A stretch of DNA of 64,000 nt, taken from assembly GCA_000697665.1 (NCBI GenBank), contig KL197726.1, positions 309,164 to 373,163 of the forward strand, written 5' to 3'. The notes beneath the pieces were generated by a model. The model was given only the letters and a program-made list of their open reading frames with translations. It had not been told where the DNA came from and ran no database searches. The position numbers and the translations under genes are program-made. The stretch is from Jaapia argillacea MUCL 33604 (lineage: Eukaryota > Basidiomycota > Agaricomycetes > Jaapiales > Jaapiaceae). Numbering within the stretch: position 1 is the stretch's first letter; each line of letters begins with the position of its first letter. Below are positions 22,932 to 35,140 of the stretch, in pieces.

Positions 22932-23165
22932 ATGTCTGTATGTTCAATCCCACTGAGTTTCCCCCCTTACGAACTCGATGTTGACTTCCCGTAGTTCGTT
23001 CGATCACTCGCCGCCATAGCCCGTACGTTGCGCTTCCCCACCTCGAACGCTTTATACCAACTTTTCGACAATTTCCCTCGGAATGACTCCATTTCGGAGA
23101 CGCGTATCTGGCCCCCAACGTCGGCGTCCTCGGGACTGCTTAGTCCCTGCAGTGGCGAATTCTAG
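22932..23165 (+). CDS. candidate small protein (58 aa), two exons
   Basis: Exons 22932-22937 (ATG TCT) and 22995-23165 are joined by a 57 bp GT-AG intron. The product begins MSFVRSLAAIARTLRFPTSN, an amphipathic, Arg-containing start that could be a mitochondrial presequence. A first exon of two codons is unusual, and the call rests only on frame and splice sites. Confidence 0.3.
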
Positions 23166-23636
23166 CCTCAAAGACATAGTCCACCGTGGAAAGAGCGGCA
23201 TCATATTTTGATCCCACCGTAGGAGATGAAACGGCATATCTTCTCCATGCATCAAGACATGTGTTTATGAGTCCTGAAATATTGTTGATAGACGAATCCC
23301 AAGTTCTGCGGAGCAGGGAAAATGCGTTTGACTACGTCGTAGTAGTAATGGGCTCACTTTCTTTGATTCTTTCGGCTTTGTGTGGGCTGTTACAGTATTG
23401 AATGAGAATTTCAGACGAAAGCTATCCCCTGAGGAGGTGAAAGCTCGAGAGATGAGGAGCTGTCACAACAACATCACGCAGATCACGTGTGTCACGTCTT
23501 CCAGTTGCCACAAAGCCAAACAATGGACACCGCCTGTTCTTTCTTTGCCGATGACCAGTGTTCCACCGCTTTACAACTGACCACCACCTCCTCCCTCCTC
23601 ACCACCGTTTCCGACTTTGCTCATCGGTTCCTAAAT

Positions 23637-24710
23637 ATGACTTCCCTTTTGGACCGCATTGAAATGCCCGCAGGCAGTAGCGCTGGAGGAATCGGACCAG
23701 TCCGTACCAAATCCGAGAATCGCGCGAGTCCCTACGTGCGTCGATAGTCGCTCTACGTGTGCAACACCAGACTCACGTTCATCTTCCTCATTCATCTCCT
23801 CGAATCACGTCTGGAATGTTCCACCCAACCGAATAGTCTCGCAATAGCTTTGGTGGCCGACCTCCTAAAGCGAATCCGGACGAACCATGGCAACACGACA
23901 TGTTCGACACCAATACAGGTGCAAATGGCAAACGCTCACTTTCTGCACGGTTGTCCGCGTCTGGAACAACGTCTCCACCGCCAAAGATTAACTTCGGAGG
24001 CGCTGATAGGGCGTTGAAAGACGCCTTAGGCTTGGAGAAGAGTGGCGGAGACATCTCTATTAAGGGTGCGAGCTCGAGGGGAAATGTCGTTAGAGTGACT
24101 GGATTAGTCAAGGGGACAACTGCTGCGGATGTTGAGGTTTGTGGCCTTTCTTTCTTCGTCTCTCCAGACCGCCTAAACTGATTCACCCGCTTTCCTGCGC
24201 AGGCGATATTCAAACGTTGTGGCCATATCATTTCCTCTTCGCTAGAAACTCCTACAGGCCCACAATCCGACCCATCGGTTCGTCTGACGTACAAGAACTC
24301 CGCAGACGCCCAAGCAGCCATCAAGAAGTTCGATGGACAACAAGCAGACGGCAAAACACTCCGTGTAACGGTTCTCGGTGGTGTCAACGCAACGTTGGGC
24401 GGAAGGCTTGGCTTGAGTGTTGTCGATGGGAGCGTTGACGTATTAATGGACTCGAGTGATAGTGCTGGTGGATCGTAAGTGATGTCGTCTTATCCCCAAC
24501 CGGCCACCACTAATCATGCTTTGTAACAGAAAAATGCGCTCCGACTCGATTTTAGCTTCCGACCCTCGAGCACAAGTCCTTATCGCACCCCCTGGTACAG
24601 ACCCTAAAGAATACGCTCCACAATCATCATGGCGGGGCGGTCGTGGTGGCGGGAGAGGACGAGGCGGTCGGCGGCGTGGTGGAGGTGGTGCGAGGATGGA
24701 CCTCGATTAA
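23637..24710 (+). CDS. RRM and RGG-box RNA-binding protein (Aly/REF-like)
   Basis: Exons 23637-23735, 23837-24136, 24203-24474 and 24530-24710 sum to 852 nt, 283 residues. A central RRM has VVRVTGLVKGTTAADVEAIF as strand 1 and helix 1, a weak RNP1-like SVRLTYKNSADAQAAIKKFD, and LRVTVLG. The C-terminus is Gly-Arg rich (RGGRGGGRGRGG) before a terminal MDLD. This RRM-plus-RGG layout resembles Aly/REF/Yra1 mRNA-export adaptors, but the fit is approximate; another hnRNP-type role is possible. Nuclear location is expected. Confidence 0.8.
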
Positions 24711-25275
24711 TCGAACCACTCTCTCCTTCTTTTGGGCTGTATATCTCCGTCATTAATTATTCACCCCACCCTACTCTGGTATTTTGCTCGTTGTTTTTGA
24801 TCGTGATCATGATATAGCTCACTCTGCGTTTCCTAGATAACTTGATTGTACTACTTATGTTGATTTGTTACTTGTTTGGTCCGATATTGATGTTTTACTG
24901 CTACATTGCTGGTATCCCAGTTGACTCCCCTCTCCTTCCATCATGGTGCGTTATGGACACGTCGCGTAAAGCCGGAGAAGAGTTGATGGACAACAGGATC
25001 TCATGAATCTACACAGTCGTTTCTCAACCCAGGTCTTCGGAGATCAACTACCGCGAGACTTGACAGATGTCCAACGGGGCTATCTGTGCTTATGACCATC
25101 GGTATCAACCACTTATTATTCGTATGAATAGCTCATGCGATTTTATGCACCCTTTGTAAACTGACGTGCGGTATTTTTCGTTGCATTCTCACTTCTTTGT
25201 CACGAATTACCATGCAAATAGCTATGCTGCCAATTTGGTCGCGGTTTTGGATGTGAGCATCAGGGAGCGGTCAGC
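24711..25275. other. intergenic, nothing seen
   Basis: 565 bp AT-richer stretch after the RRM gene. No convincing frame, repeat or RNA gene. Confidence 0.5.
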
Positions 25276-25776
25276 ATGGACATAGGGAGTATTACGGTAA
25301 GTGCAAGCCCTTCGATGGTACAACTGCGATCCTCTCAAGCCACGGTCTTGACCCTGTCCAATATCTGTCGTTGCTGACCCATTTTGTGATCTCAAGCGGG
25401 ATATCCAATCTCACAATGTAAGACCGCAGACGTCTTTACCAGTTTCTGTATCCCTCCCGTTGTCGAATCTGAGCCCAGAGATCGATACTCGGACAATGAC
25501 GCTACGAAATCGTGACACTCTCAAATCGCCGAAGGCGATTTCTGCGCAGTCTTTTCCTTTGCGTCATCCGCGAATGTATCGGTATCCTAAGCGCCAGCGA
25601 CGCGGCTTGCTGGAGCGATCTTGTGTGGATGTAGATGATAAGTTCACATCCCCCCCAGACTCGCTGATGCGTCATATCGGAGAGGCTGGGATCATGAGGC
25701 GGCTAGGTATGTAGGTCTTCTACTCGTACCCTTTCCCTAAACCAATATTAACTTCTAAGATGAAGAGGGCAATTGA
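25276..25776 (+). CDS. hypothetical basic protein (115 aa), three exons
   Basis: Exons 25276-25296, 25397-25706 and 25760-25776 are joined by GT-AG introns and sum to 348 nt. The protein is rich in Arg, Pro and Ser with a basic central patch (RYPKRQRRGLLE) that could be a nuclear-localisation signal, then a short acidic end. I recognise no domain. The agreement of frame, splice sites and stop across three exons is the main support. Confidence 0.45.
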
Positions 25777-26590
25777 AAACACCCTCAACACGATGTCGCA
25801 GCCCACAGTTGATGCCGTGCTCGGAACGTTCCTTCAGTCTTCTGTTCGTCCCCGCGCATACCTTGTGCTAGCCATTAACACTTGTTCAAGCACCTATTTG
25901 AATGTGTCAAGTGATCGACGACAAGGTTCGAAAATATCTACAGGCTATTTCCCCCTTTCCCCTAACCCAGCTTTCCCCACCTCTCACTTCCGCAAAATCG
26001 CTGTTGTCTTGACCATCGCTCAAACATCGCAGCACCGAATACACGCTGTTTAGCAAGACCCTTTCTGCGACCCCCCAGTGCTTACGTTTTTCGGGGAGCA
26101 TCTACCTACCTTATCCTCTTCTCGGAGTACAAACTTCACGTTAACATAAACGAAGCAAGACCACAAACGCGAGGCTTACTTGCTTAGCTCGCGATTCTTC
26201 TCACTCGGGGCTTCCCATCATTGTTCTTTGGGTGTCGACCCTCATGTCCTGAACCGAACAGCAGGCTTCACCAATCGGCATTATACAAGCCGCAATCGAT
26301 CAGCACAAGCGCTCGTCGAACCGAATACTGGGAAGGCCGTAGTGATGGCTTGCAGATCCTGCCTGTTCTGATTGTTCCTGTCCAGTTTCCTCGCCCTCTG
26401 CACTCCAGGGTGCTGTCATCCCCGTGGGCCCTATCTCTTGACCAAACCCTCGCGAAGTCCAATGGTCGCGGAGGAAGCTGTATCGAGAACATGAGGGGAT
26501 CTACTCGTGTTTTCTTACGTTTCTACTGCTGCGTATTAAAGGCTTCCGAATTATAGCGCTCTATGCGATCCTGCTCTCTCGCAAGCCATC
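25777..26590. other. intergenic, nothing seen
   Basis: 814 bp. Open frames up to 111 codons overlap on both strands (26,180-26,556), with no motif. Confidence 0.45.
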
Positions 26591-28234
26591 ATGAAGTGGC
26601 CATCGCTATTACGCCCAGTGGGAGTCCTGCTCCTCGTACTCGTTCCAACACTCGCTCTACCCATCGACGCCACCGTCATCTGCCTGCCAACAACCTGGGT
26701 CGACATCCTCATCTTCTTCGGAACCAACTATATCGCTCATGCCGCTACGATCCCCTCGATACCAGCAGCACCATGGTACGACACCGCATCTTGGACCTTC
26801 ATCATCCTTCTCGTGCCCTTTGGAGGGTTGGGAAAATCCATTGGGTTGATAATCCGTCATTTATTCTCTGAGGGCGGTGATCTTCAGAAGGCTGCTGCTA
26901 GGGGGGCGATGGCAGTGGTCACTCGGTCGAAAGATTGGGAACCATCTTTTGACAATCCTGAGGAGGTTTATGTGAAGCTCCCTCGCTTTGGTGAATCCAA
27001 GGAAAGCAGGTGGGTGCTTAGATACTATGACAACTCTCGCCTTACTCATTTCCCTCCTTTCTTACGAACTTGCAACGGCATTTAACCCAGCTCTAGCGCT
27101 CGCCCTTCAGCCGAAATCCGACTATGTCAATCAGTGACCGTCACGAGAGCGATAAACCACCACCGTATGAGGATCCATGGAAAGGTCGACCTACCCCACG
27201 GTTACGAACTCGCCCTACCCAATTTCGACTTTCTTTCCGAATATTTTCCCTTCCGCTCTCACAACAACGACTCCATCACCCTCACACGATCTCAAAGCTA
27301 CGTCAAGATGGCAGTATCTATCGCTCAACTAGTCTATTCCACCATCACCATATATCGTACGCGAGGCAACCAACTTGATCGATATGGATATGCGGCGTTC
27401 GGCTTGTCCGTATTCCCGTATGCTTTCATGTCTTTGGCCAATTTCATCTGTATCGGAGTGGTGGGAGAGTATACGCATCTGAACCTTCTCCGAACGGACA
27501 TTATGCGCGAGGCAGAAAGGCGGGGAGGTTCATTTGATGGCGCTATAGGGAGAATCGAGGGAGGTGGAGGGGAAGGAACGTTGGTCGACGCCAGTGCCCA
27601 CCGAACCGGGATACTGGCTGGAGCCAAAGACAAACTCGAGAAGTCGGGTAGGGCCGAACAATGGAAGGCATTCACTCGCACAGAGTTATCCATGGAGGAA
27701 GGTGGGCCTTCAGGCAGGATCCTAGTTCTTAAAGTTGGCGAAAATACACGAAAGTTCGAATATCGCCCTCCCTCAAAAACCGATCCCGATGAAAACGCCC
27801 CTCCTTCGAATCACTACATACTTCACGTCTCACAATATTCAAACCAAAACAGGGTTCCTCCCGGTGGCTATGTAATTCCTCATCCTTCCATGTTCAATTT
27901 ATTGATGATATTGTTGGCCACTATCATCTTTCCACTCGCTTTGGTCTTGCCTTACGTCCTCATCTTCGCTCTAAGTGGATTTCATGAGCGAGAGAGCACT
28001 TTGGCTGAACGGGTGTGGATGATGACGTGGTTATCCTCAGGCCAGCTCGCTCTCGTATTTTTTGGAGGTGTTGCTCTGGGTTTTCCATCTCTCGCTCCCT
28101 CTAACATTACTAGGGTTCGAGTTGGTATCATTTTCATTACCGCTGTGACAATTTTTGCTATCCCTGCTGTTGGTGGATTTGTTATGGTGGGGAAGATGCT
28201 GGTGGAATTTGGGACATGTTCGCTAGCTCCATGA
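26591..28234 (+). CDS. polytopic membrane protein of unknown function (520 aa)
   Basis: Exons 26591-27009 and 27091-28234 sum to 1,563 nt. The N-terminus is a signal-anchor or signal peptide (LLLVLVPTLAL). Hydrophobic segments follow near residues 35-55 and 65-85, two around 240-290, and four in the last 150 residues (MILLATIIFPLALVLPYVLI onward), giving about seven or eight membrane spans. A hydrophilic loop of about 130 residues lies between. The arrangement is common among unnamed Agaricomycete membrane proteins; no transporter or enzyme motif is visible. Confidence 0.8.
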
Positions 28235-28404
28235 GAATCCATTATGCTAGCGATATCCGCTATGTATTTTCGACGTGTCTTTTTGCCGTGCAGCTCAAAT
28301 ATGTTCACATAGATTGTAAACTAGGGCAAGATACCGATGTTTGTGGGTAAAAGAAAAAGAAAAAGAAAATTCAAAAATGGCGAAGCTATCTTCGCTATCT
28401 ATAC

Positions 28405-28585
28405 ACTCAGATACCGCAGATAGACTGGTTTAAACTGGTTTGGAACCGGTTTCAACTGGTTAAAAGCTGACCGCCTCTAAACCGGTTGAGATCTGGTTAC
28501 AATGGAGACCGAAACCGAAACCGACTCTTCCCAGAATCTCTAACCAGTCTGAACCAAAACTAAACCGTGACCAAACCGCCAGCAA
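28405..28585. repeat. GGTT-rich then AACC-rich imperfect inverted repeat
   Basis: The left half (about 28,420-28,500) carries repeated CTGGTT and CCGGTT. The right half (28,505-28,580) carries repeated GAACC, AAACCG and CCAAACC. The halves are roughly complementary and could fold back. It lies between two genes whose 3' ends face each other. Confidence 0.5.
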
Positions 28586-28693
28586 CACCAATGTCATTGT
28601 CAACAGGTAACGGGTAGGGGGATAGATGTGGAAATAGGGATCCCCCTTCCAAGTCGAGGGATTTCCCCAGTGGAGAAAATACGAATCGGACCC

Positions 28694-29849
28694 TTACCAC
28701 GTTCCACTCATACGCAACCACGTCCTCTCAGAATGTAAGCATTTGGAGACCCAGACGTTCCCGATGGCCTTGATCTACAAACAAGGTTAATGGTGATGTC
28801 GAGTAACTCCAGTTGAAGGGCGTGCAATGCGTACCACATGCAAACCCTCATCATCTTTCTTGCGGTCCAAACCGCCTAACTGAAGGATACATAGTTCCTC
28901 ACAAAAACTTGGCGGGTCAGAGTCGAAGGGAGAGGTTGAACAATTCGATTCGCCATAGGTATATTTTCCTGCAAAACAGGGTGGTGTTGAGCTGCGGTCG
29001 TGAACGTAAACTGATGGATTCACCTCTCTTTTCCCACCCAAACATCTTTAACCCTTCACGAGGTTTGTACTTTTCGTAATCGTCGTCGTCTATCTCCAAG
29101 TCGGAGACCTCCCAGTGAGGTACCTCTGGCATTGGAGCAGGAACCCACTCCTTGATGTATCGAGCTGGCATCCTAAACCTTTGTTCTGCAAAGAGCTTAT
29201 GCTTGGCAGATTCTCGGGATGACATCGCGGAGACTGTAGATGCCAGATGCGATGGAAGAGAGTGAGTTTCCTCCTCACTCTCCTCGTCGTCGTCCTTTTC
29301 CCCCTCGTTCTCGTTCTCGTTCTCGTTCTCCTCTTCATCTTCGTCTTCCCGTGATTGTCGTTCCTTCTCCATGTTCCGAATGGAAGCTACCCGAGCTGCC
29401 AGGGAGGTAAGGCTCGGCACCCCAGAAATGGGACGAGCAACGTCATGCACGACTCGAAGCACCCATGAACAAGAATAATCCATGAGGTTATTCAGGAAAC
29501 AATTCATGCCCCACTGTTCTTCCTCCGGACACACAAACAATTGAAAGAAACTATCTCCAATCTTCTCGTAGTGCAGTGGGTCAAGACCCAAATAATCCAA
29601 GAACTGCTTCGGTGTGCCAGGAGAAGACAGGTTGATTTGGATGATGGGGATCAATGGATTGGAGCATGATGGACACTCGGGCCAATTTTCCGGGGGTGAG
29701 AGGTACGCCTCACCGCCCCCAACTGTAGCGGACGCGTCTTGGAGGTGTGAGAGCTGAGATAGCTCAGATGGAGTGTAGTATACCGGTATATACGGTAGGT
29801 GGAGAACTGATTGCACTTCTGGGGAGAGGTCGATACCATCGATGTCCAT
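28694..29849 (-). CDS. DUF1963-like (YwqG-like) protein, copy A
   Basis: Exons from the minus-strand start: 29849-29012, 28968-28835 and 28774-28694; 1,053 nt, 350 residues. Shared with copy B: LSPPENWPECPSCSNPLIPI followed by a QINLSSPGTP segment, a FFQLFVCPE segment, SWVLRVVHD, LGWEKRGES, a Cys-containing LQLG segment and a C-terminal Gly-Asn-x-Trp block. The order resembles the DUF1963 fold, whose function is unknown. A low-complexity acidic insert (Glu/Asn repeats, 29,270-29,345) is specific to this copy. The start at MDIDGIDLSPEV is chosen by alignment to copy B; the frame is open further upstream. Confidence 0.7.
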
Positions 29850-30054
29850 GTTCAAGTTCTCCAAGATGTGACCTGTCACGTCTTGGTTGTTTTCGTCTCG
29901 ATTCTCGTGTTCCAATTTATTATCTTGTTCTTTGGCAGGGCATCCTGCGATGGCGTGCGTTACAAACATGCCCCATACCCGCCCAACGAAAGGTGGATTA
30001 TCCCTGGTTTCGTCAGAACCTGTCCACGAATCCTCAATCCGTGCCGCTGCCACC

Positions 30055-30640
30055 AGACATGTACCTCCCAGTGAGGAACCTCGGGTCCAGGTGCCCGTTT
30101 CTTGACGTATCGAGCTGGCATCCTAACCCTCTCTTCTGCAAAGAGTTTGTTTCTGGCGTATTCTCGAGATCACGGAGATAATGGACACCAGATGGGCTCT
30201 GGCTCTGGCTCTTCGTTGCTATCGCCATGTAAATCTTCTAAGCTCCCGCTCGATAAAAGCGGTTTTTGGACACCGCACGGGCAGCCAAGGAAGAAAAGGT
30301 CGGCAAATGGGAAATCGGATAGACAATGTCACGCACGACCCCTCAATACCCAGGAAGTCGACTCATGCTCTATCACGCTGCCCTCGAAACAACCCAAATC
30401 CTCGTTGTCCTTCCTTCGGGCGGACAACCAATTCAAGAAACTACCTCTGCCCCATCACAATCCTTCCATTCAGCAGGAACCGATTGAGTGCGTCAGGAGA
30501 AGATAAGTCGACTTGGATGATAGGGGTCAATGGATGGCCACCTAAAGGTACGCCTCGCTGCCCACAGCGACGAATGCATTATGAAGTTTGAGAGCTGAGA
30601 TGGTTCTGATTCAGTGTGTACGGTTATCGTAGAATCAATT
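30055..30640 (-). pseudogene. broken third copy of the DUF1963-like gene
   Basis: The DNA matches copy A in order: a block with CCCAGTGAGG and CGAGCTGGCATCC (30,070-30,125), CTCTTCTGCAAAGAG, the region encoding the QINLSSPGTP equivalent (30,495-30,535) and the block with GAGAGCTGAGAT (30,590). The frame is broken by several indels, and the central acidic part is deleted. It lies directly upstream of copy A in the same orientation, so it is a decayed tandem duplicate. Confidence 0.7.
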
Positions 30641-30874
30641 CCACCTCGAGAGGGAGGGTGCTGACGTCGGAAGCGTCCAACGACGACTTTGATGTGTAGA
30701 CGGCTCAGGCGCTGGATGTTGAGGAGTAACACATTACTCAAACATAACTTAGTCCTGATCATCATTTTCAGATCAACGCCGAACAGCAATAAAAGTTATG
30801 AGCAATACGCAGACGACGAAGGCTAGAATACAATCAGGACTTGACAAGGATGGACATGTCCGTTGATGAGGAAA

Positions 30875-31850
30875 TTATGCGATGTTGTTGAACAAAGCTC
30901 GACCTCGCTGGCCGACAGAGACGAATTATATAAGAAAGTGGGAATAATATTGAAACAGGGATGAAACGACCAAGGGGATACGGATGCATAACCCTAACCA
31001 CGGTGTGGACTTGGTAAATGAGGGCTGGCAACGTCAGCGAATGACGCGGATGAGGTATCAAACCCATGCCAAAAATCGCGAGCCAACCTAGTACAGAGCG
31101 CTTGTCAGCCATTGTAAAAGAGTAAAGAGACGAACGAAGAAAGGGAAAAAAAATCAGACGTGTCAAGTTCTGGAGCACGTCCATCGGGATGACCGACGAA
31201 TCCTCCCTGAAGAAATTCAAAATATCCAAAGGCATCCTGTACTAGAAAATGCACAGAAAAGAGGGAATACTCACCGAGGAATACGAGGAGAAGAACACCA
31301 ATTGACACAGCCAGCGAACCAGCGTGATAAAAGAATCCAAAAAATAGTCACACCGAACGAGAGTAAGCCCCATTGTGTTAACAAAGGCCATCCAAGAAGG
31401 AGACACTTTGCAATCGCATAACTTTCTCTATGAGCAACGAACCAACCTCCCTCTCAACCCAGACACCCCAAAACAAGAGTCCGCTCATATCTTCGCGTTC
31501 CCCAGCCTTAGCGAGATGACTAAGAGTTAGGAAGGTCGACAGAGCCGGCTGCCAATAGATCAAACGGAACCAGAGAGGATTCGTGTTCGTCCGTATTTTG
31601 GAGCCATCCTCGCCCAATGTACCAACCAACTTAGAGGAGGTCGCTTTCCTGAACGATTTGGGCGAGGATTGGGTTAACTCTGTGTCTCCGGGGACTTTCC
31701 CCACAGCTGAAGTAAAAGAGATTTGGGACTCTTTTGTGCGTAGGCTGCGATAGCGATTCTTCGTTCGGCGTGTACGAACCAGGATGAATTTTTCAGCATT
31801 TATAGGCGTGGATAATTGAGACTCCGATCGGCCTTTGCCGATAAGTGGCG
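30875..31850 (-). CDS. small multi-pass membrane protein, first exon unresolved
   Basis: Minus-strand exons join in frame across GT-AG introns at about 31,462-31,421, 31,273-31,235, 31,089-31,027 and 31,009-30,909. The protein has hydrophobic stretches (LIYWQPALSTFLTLSHL, CLLLGWPLLTQWGLLSFGV and FWILLSRWFAG) and a basic end (ALIYQRGRALFNNIA) with the stop at 30,875. The frame stays open upstream to about 31,850, with no ATG there, so a further 5' exon is needed. Family not recognised. Confidence 0.45.
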
Positions 31851-32069
31851 TAAGCGCGCCTTAGCCGAGTGTCGCCGATGGCATTGACTTCATCGTTATA
31901 CTCGACGACGACGACGAGAATCGTCGCTCAACGGGTCAACCACCTGACAGAACCGTTCAATCTGGCATACCCCCCTTAACCTAAACTACTCCATCACCAC
32001 CAGGTCCTGGCACAACTCCTGCTTAATTGCATACCCTACTGTCTACCACGTTTATCTCACCAACCGACC

Positions 32070-33471
32070 ATGGCGTCAGATGCGAGTACCTCAGCCTCCA
32101 CGCCAGCATCGGGCGGAGGACAGCAACGTCAGAGCCCCCCTCAGCAGAGTTTCCTTCAGGGCTTACCGTCCATCCACATACTTCGGCCACCACCATGTAC
32201 GTCTATAGTTCTTTCAATTGATCCGTCATTCGCGAACTCCTGCGCAGTTCGAAACACGTAACCATGGAGGTTGCATTCCGTCATTTCATGGTTTGCATAA
32301 ACCTTGGTCGAGTGCCCTCTGGACTTGTCCGACTTCTGTCAGATGTAGAAATGCCGTTTTGACTTGCGTCATTCGACTGCTACGGGATTTCCGTATTCTG
32401 GGGGATACTTTCTGCTTTACCTTGTCTTGTGCCCAGTCTTACTTGTTAACTGAATTGACCCGCCCTTAGCACGACTGCCTCGAAAAATCGACGAGCGGTG
32501 CTTTATCTACTGCTCTCAAACAAATGTCGGCCGAGCCAACGGACATCAGCCCAACTGTCGCTCCTTCTGTCTCAGACGTGTATTTCTTCACCAAGTTCAA
32601 AAGGTCGTCGCGGCGGATCCCAATGATTCAGAAGATCCTGTCGCTCCAGGAGATCCCATCCGCCTCGAAAAAGTTCACCTCCATTTACCTTTACCACCGG
32701 AAGGTCAGCGACACTTAGCAGCGCCTGGTCCTGGTCCGACTGTACACGGGAGACCTCTGGCGCCGTACAAATATCTTCTCGATCAGCGCGCAGGATCGTT
32801 CCTTCTGCCTCGTCACCATCTTCGTCATTCTGCTAAACGCGACACCCCTTCGCCTCATGAACAAGATAACCAACTAGAGCAACAAGAGATCAAATGCTGG
32901 GATGAAGGATGGTACTTGTGGCATTCTGATAATATGACGGCAGCAGTTGAGAAAGTGCTGATGATGAATCAGGATTTGGTGAAGCAGAGTGAGAAGGAGA
33001 AGAAAAAGGCCGAGAAATTGGATCGGTATTTGAGAGGTGAAGGGGCGCATGTTGAGATGGAAGAGAGGGCAGAGAGGGAGGCGAAATGGTTGCAGGACCA
33101 GGAGCGGAAGCAGAAACAGCCTCAGGGCACTACCTCTTGTCCACCCTACCTGACCACTTCGTGAGCTCAATCTCCTGTTTCGTTTTTTGTCGGTGCTGAT
33201 TGTCCTTTACGTCAGATCATTCTCTGAGCTCTACCCATTACCACCCCCTTTCCCCTTCCAAACCACCGTCGCGAATACTCTCGCTCCCACTCGCAAGCTT
33301 CTTTCTCGAGTCTACGAAACCATCGAATCTGGGGCCCAGAGGAAGTTAGCGGAGAAGATTTGGGAGAAAGCTTGGAGTAAGGATCCATGGATTCTGACAC
33401 GAAATGTCCTCGAGCGGTCGTGGGAGAAATGGAAGGAGAGTGGAAGAGGAGAGGACGATCCTCCTATGTAA
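32070..33471 (+). CDS. conserved fungal hypothetical protein (357 aa)
   Basis: Exons 32070-32196, 32470-33160 and 33216-33471 sum to 1,074 nt. After a low-complexity Ser/Gln/Pro start there is a Cys-rich block, CFIYCSQTNVGRANGHQ then NCRSFCLRRVF. A Pro-rich middle and a long Lys/Glu helix (KQSEKEKKKAEKLDRYLRGE), probably coiled coil, come next, then a Trp-rich C-terminus (IWEKAWSKDPW). The 273 bp first intron is long for this genome. The Cys block looks conserved, but I cannot name a family. Confidence 0.7.
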
Positions 33472-33758
33472 GTTGGTGGCAGGCGGATTGTTCGATGGCT
33501 TTGGAGATCTTCTGGATTTCGTAGATTCGTGTGCAATAATGTATTGAGGATCTAACGTCACTTTATAATATGCGCACGACCCACCACAACTTGTGCGCAG
33601 ACTCTAAACTGTCGGAGGAAAGACAACAGTCACGTCGAGAAAGAGAGCAAGCCAGCACGAAAGGTTATCGGGACCGGTCGATGGGTGCAAGCTTCTACGT
33701 TTGAATATGATGAACGAGGGTAGTACTTACAGGCTCACATCTCAAAGTACCACTCAAG

Positions 33759-34949
33759 TTACCAGTTACCGCTCATGCACAACTCCAGCCTATCGGGGTG
33801 TTCCAGACACTGGGCAATCCAGCAGTTGCCCAGCGTGTCCATCTGAACGGGGGATAAACAGATGTTCGTGCTGCAATCAAATGACAAGCTTTTCTCACCA
33901 AATCCACACCATCGCCCCCAACCTCAACCCGAGAAGTATTGCAAGAACCTAATTGGACCAAGCACTTGTACCTGCAGTTTTCAGAGTCCTTTGGACGATC
34001 GGGATAGCAACCCATTTTCCAACCTCCACAGTCATATTTGCCTTTGCGTCAGGAAAGAAATTCGGCGAAAATTCAGAATTTACGCGGAGATTGTGGTGGG
34101 ACAGAATGATTCACCTCGGTCCTCCCATCCAAGCATCTTCACTCCTTCGCGCGGGTAGAATATGTCATAGATGTTGGAGGGGATGTCGACATCGATTGAC
34201 ATATCCTCCCAGTGAGGTAGTTCTGGTCGTGCCACTGGTTCCCAGTGCTTCACGTATAGAATCGGTAACTTGAACAGCTCTTCGGAAAGCAACGAGGCTT
34301 TTGCTTGCTCACGCCGTTGTAGTAGAGCCTGCTTCGACGACACGGAGGTGATTGAGGATGATAGATGAGGTGGGAGAGTCGCAAGGGCGTCTTCATCCTC
34401 GCCGTCAGGGTCAATGGCGACCCGAGGTGAACCTTCCACATCCATTGCGCTTGATATCACCTGAGCTGCTAGCGAGGCAAGACTCGGCATACGGTCATCT
34501 TCAACGCGTGCAATATCGTGGGCTACACGGAGTACCCAAGAAGGAGAGCCATCCTGTCCGAGTGCGTCACCGAAACAATCAAAATTGTTCCCTCCTTCAG
34601 GGTTGGGACAAGCGAAGAATTGTAGAAAGCTCTCCCCCGCGCGACCATGGGCGATCTTTTGTTGATTGTGTTGGAGGACGCAATCTCGAAGTTGTTGAGG
34701 CGTACCGGGGGATGATAAGTTGATCTGGATAATAGGGATGAGGAAGTGATTGCACGCTGGACAGATGGGCCATTCCTCCTCCGGAGAAAGATAGATATCA
34801 GAGCCTCCCAGCGTAGCTGATATGTCGTACGGGTGCAGCGGCAGTTCAGACTCTTCGGCGGCGGAGTAAAATACTGGTCTGTATGCAACACGGAGAAGCA
34901 ATTGGATGGAAGCTGGAAGGGTAGCAATATCTGGCTCGCTGGAAGACAT
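33759..34949 (-). CDS. DUF1963-like (YwqG-like) protein, copy B
   Basis: Exons from the minus-strand start: 34949-34103, 34041-33899 and 33842-33759; 1,074 nt, 357 residues. It shares with copy A the block YLSPEEEWPICPACNHFLIP, a QINLSSPGTP segment, FLQFFACP, SWVLRVAHDIARVED, PREGVKMLGWEDRGES, a Cys-rich KCLVQLG segment and the ending LGNCWIAQCLEHPDRLELCM. The intron positions also match copy A. The two-Cys pairs suggest a metal site, as in the zinc-ribbon-like insert of DUF1963 proteins. Function unknown. The start at MSSSEPDIATLP lies about 50 codons inside a longer open frame. Confidence 0.72.
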
Positions 34950-35140
34950 ACTAGCGGTAGGGGTATTGAGAGCAAATTGAGAGTACCTGGCAGGGAACGG
35001 GTACAGAAGACACCAGCCACCAAGTGTCACGATTTCAGAAAGCACGTGAACGTCACAGTGATTGTCCTCCACTGAGTCTTGCAGACTGATTCTTTGGACG
35101 CAATTCAACCTCTCTTATTCACTTGCTTGTCTATATCGCA

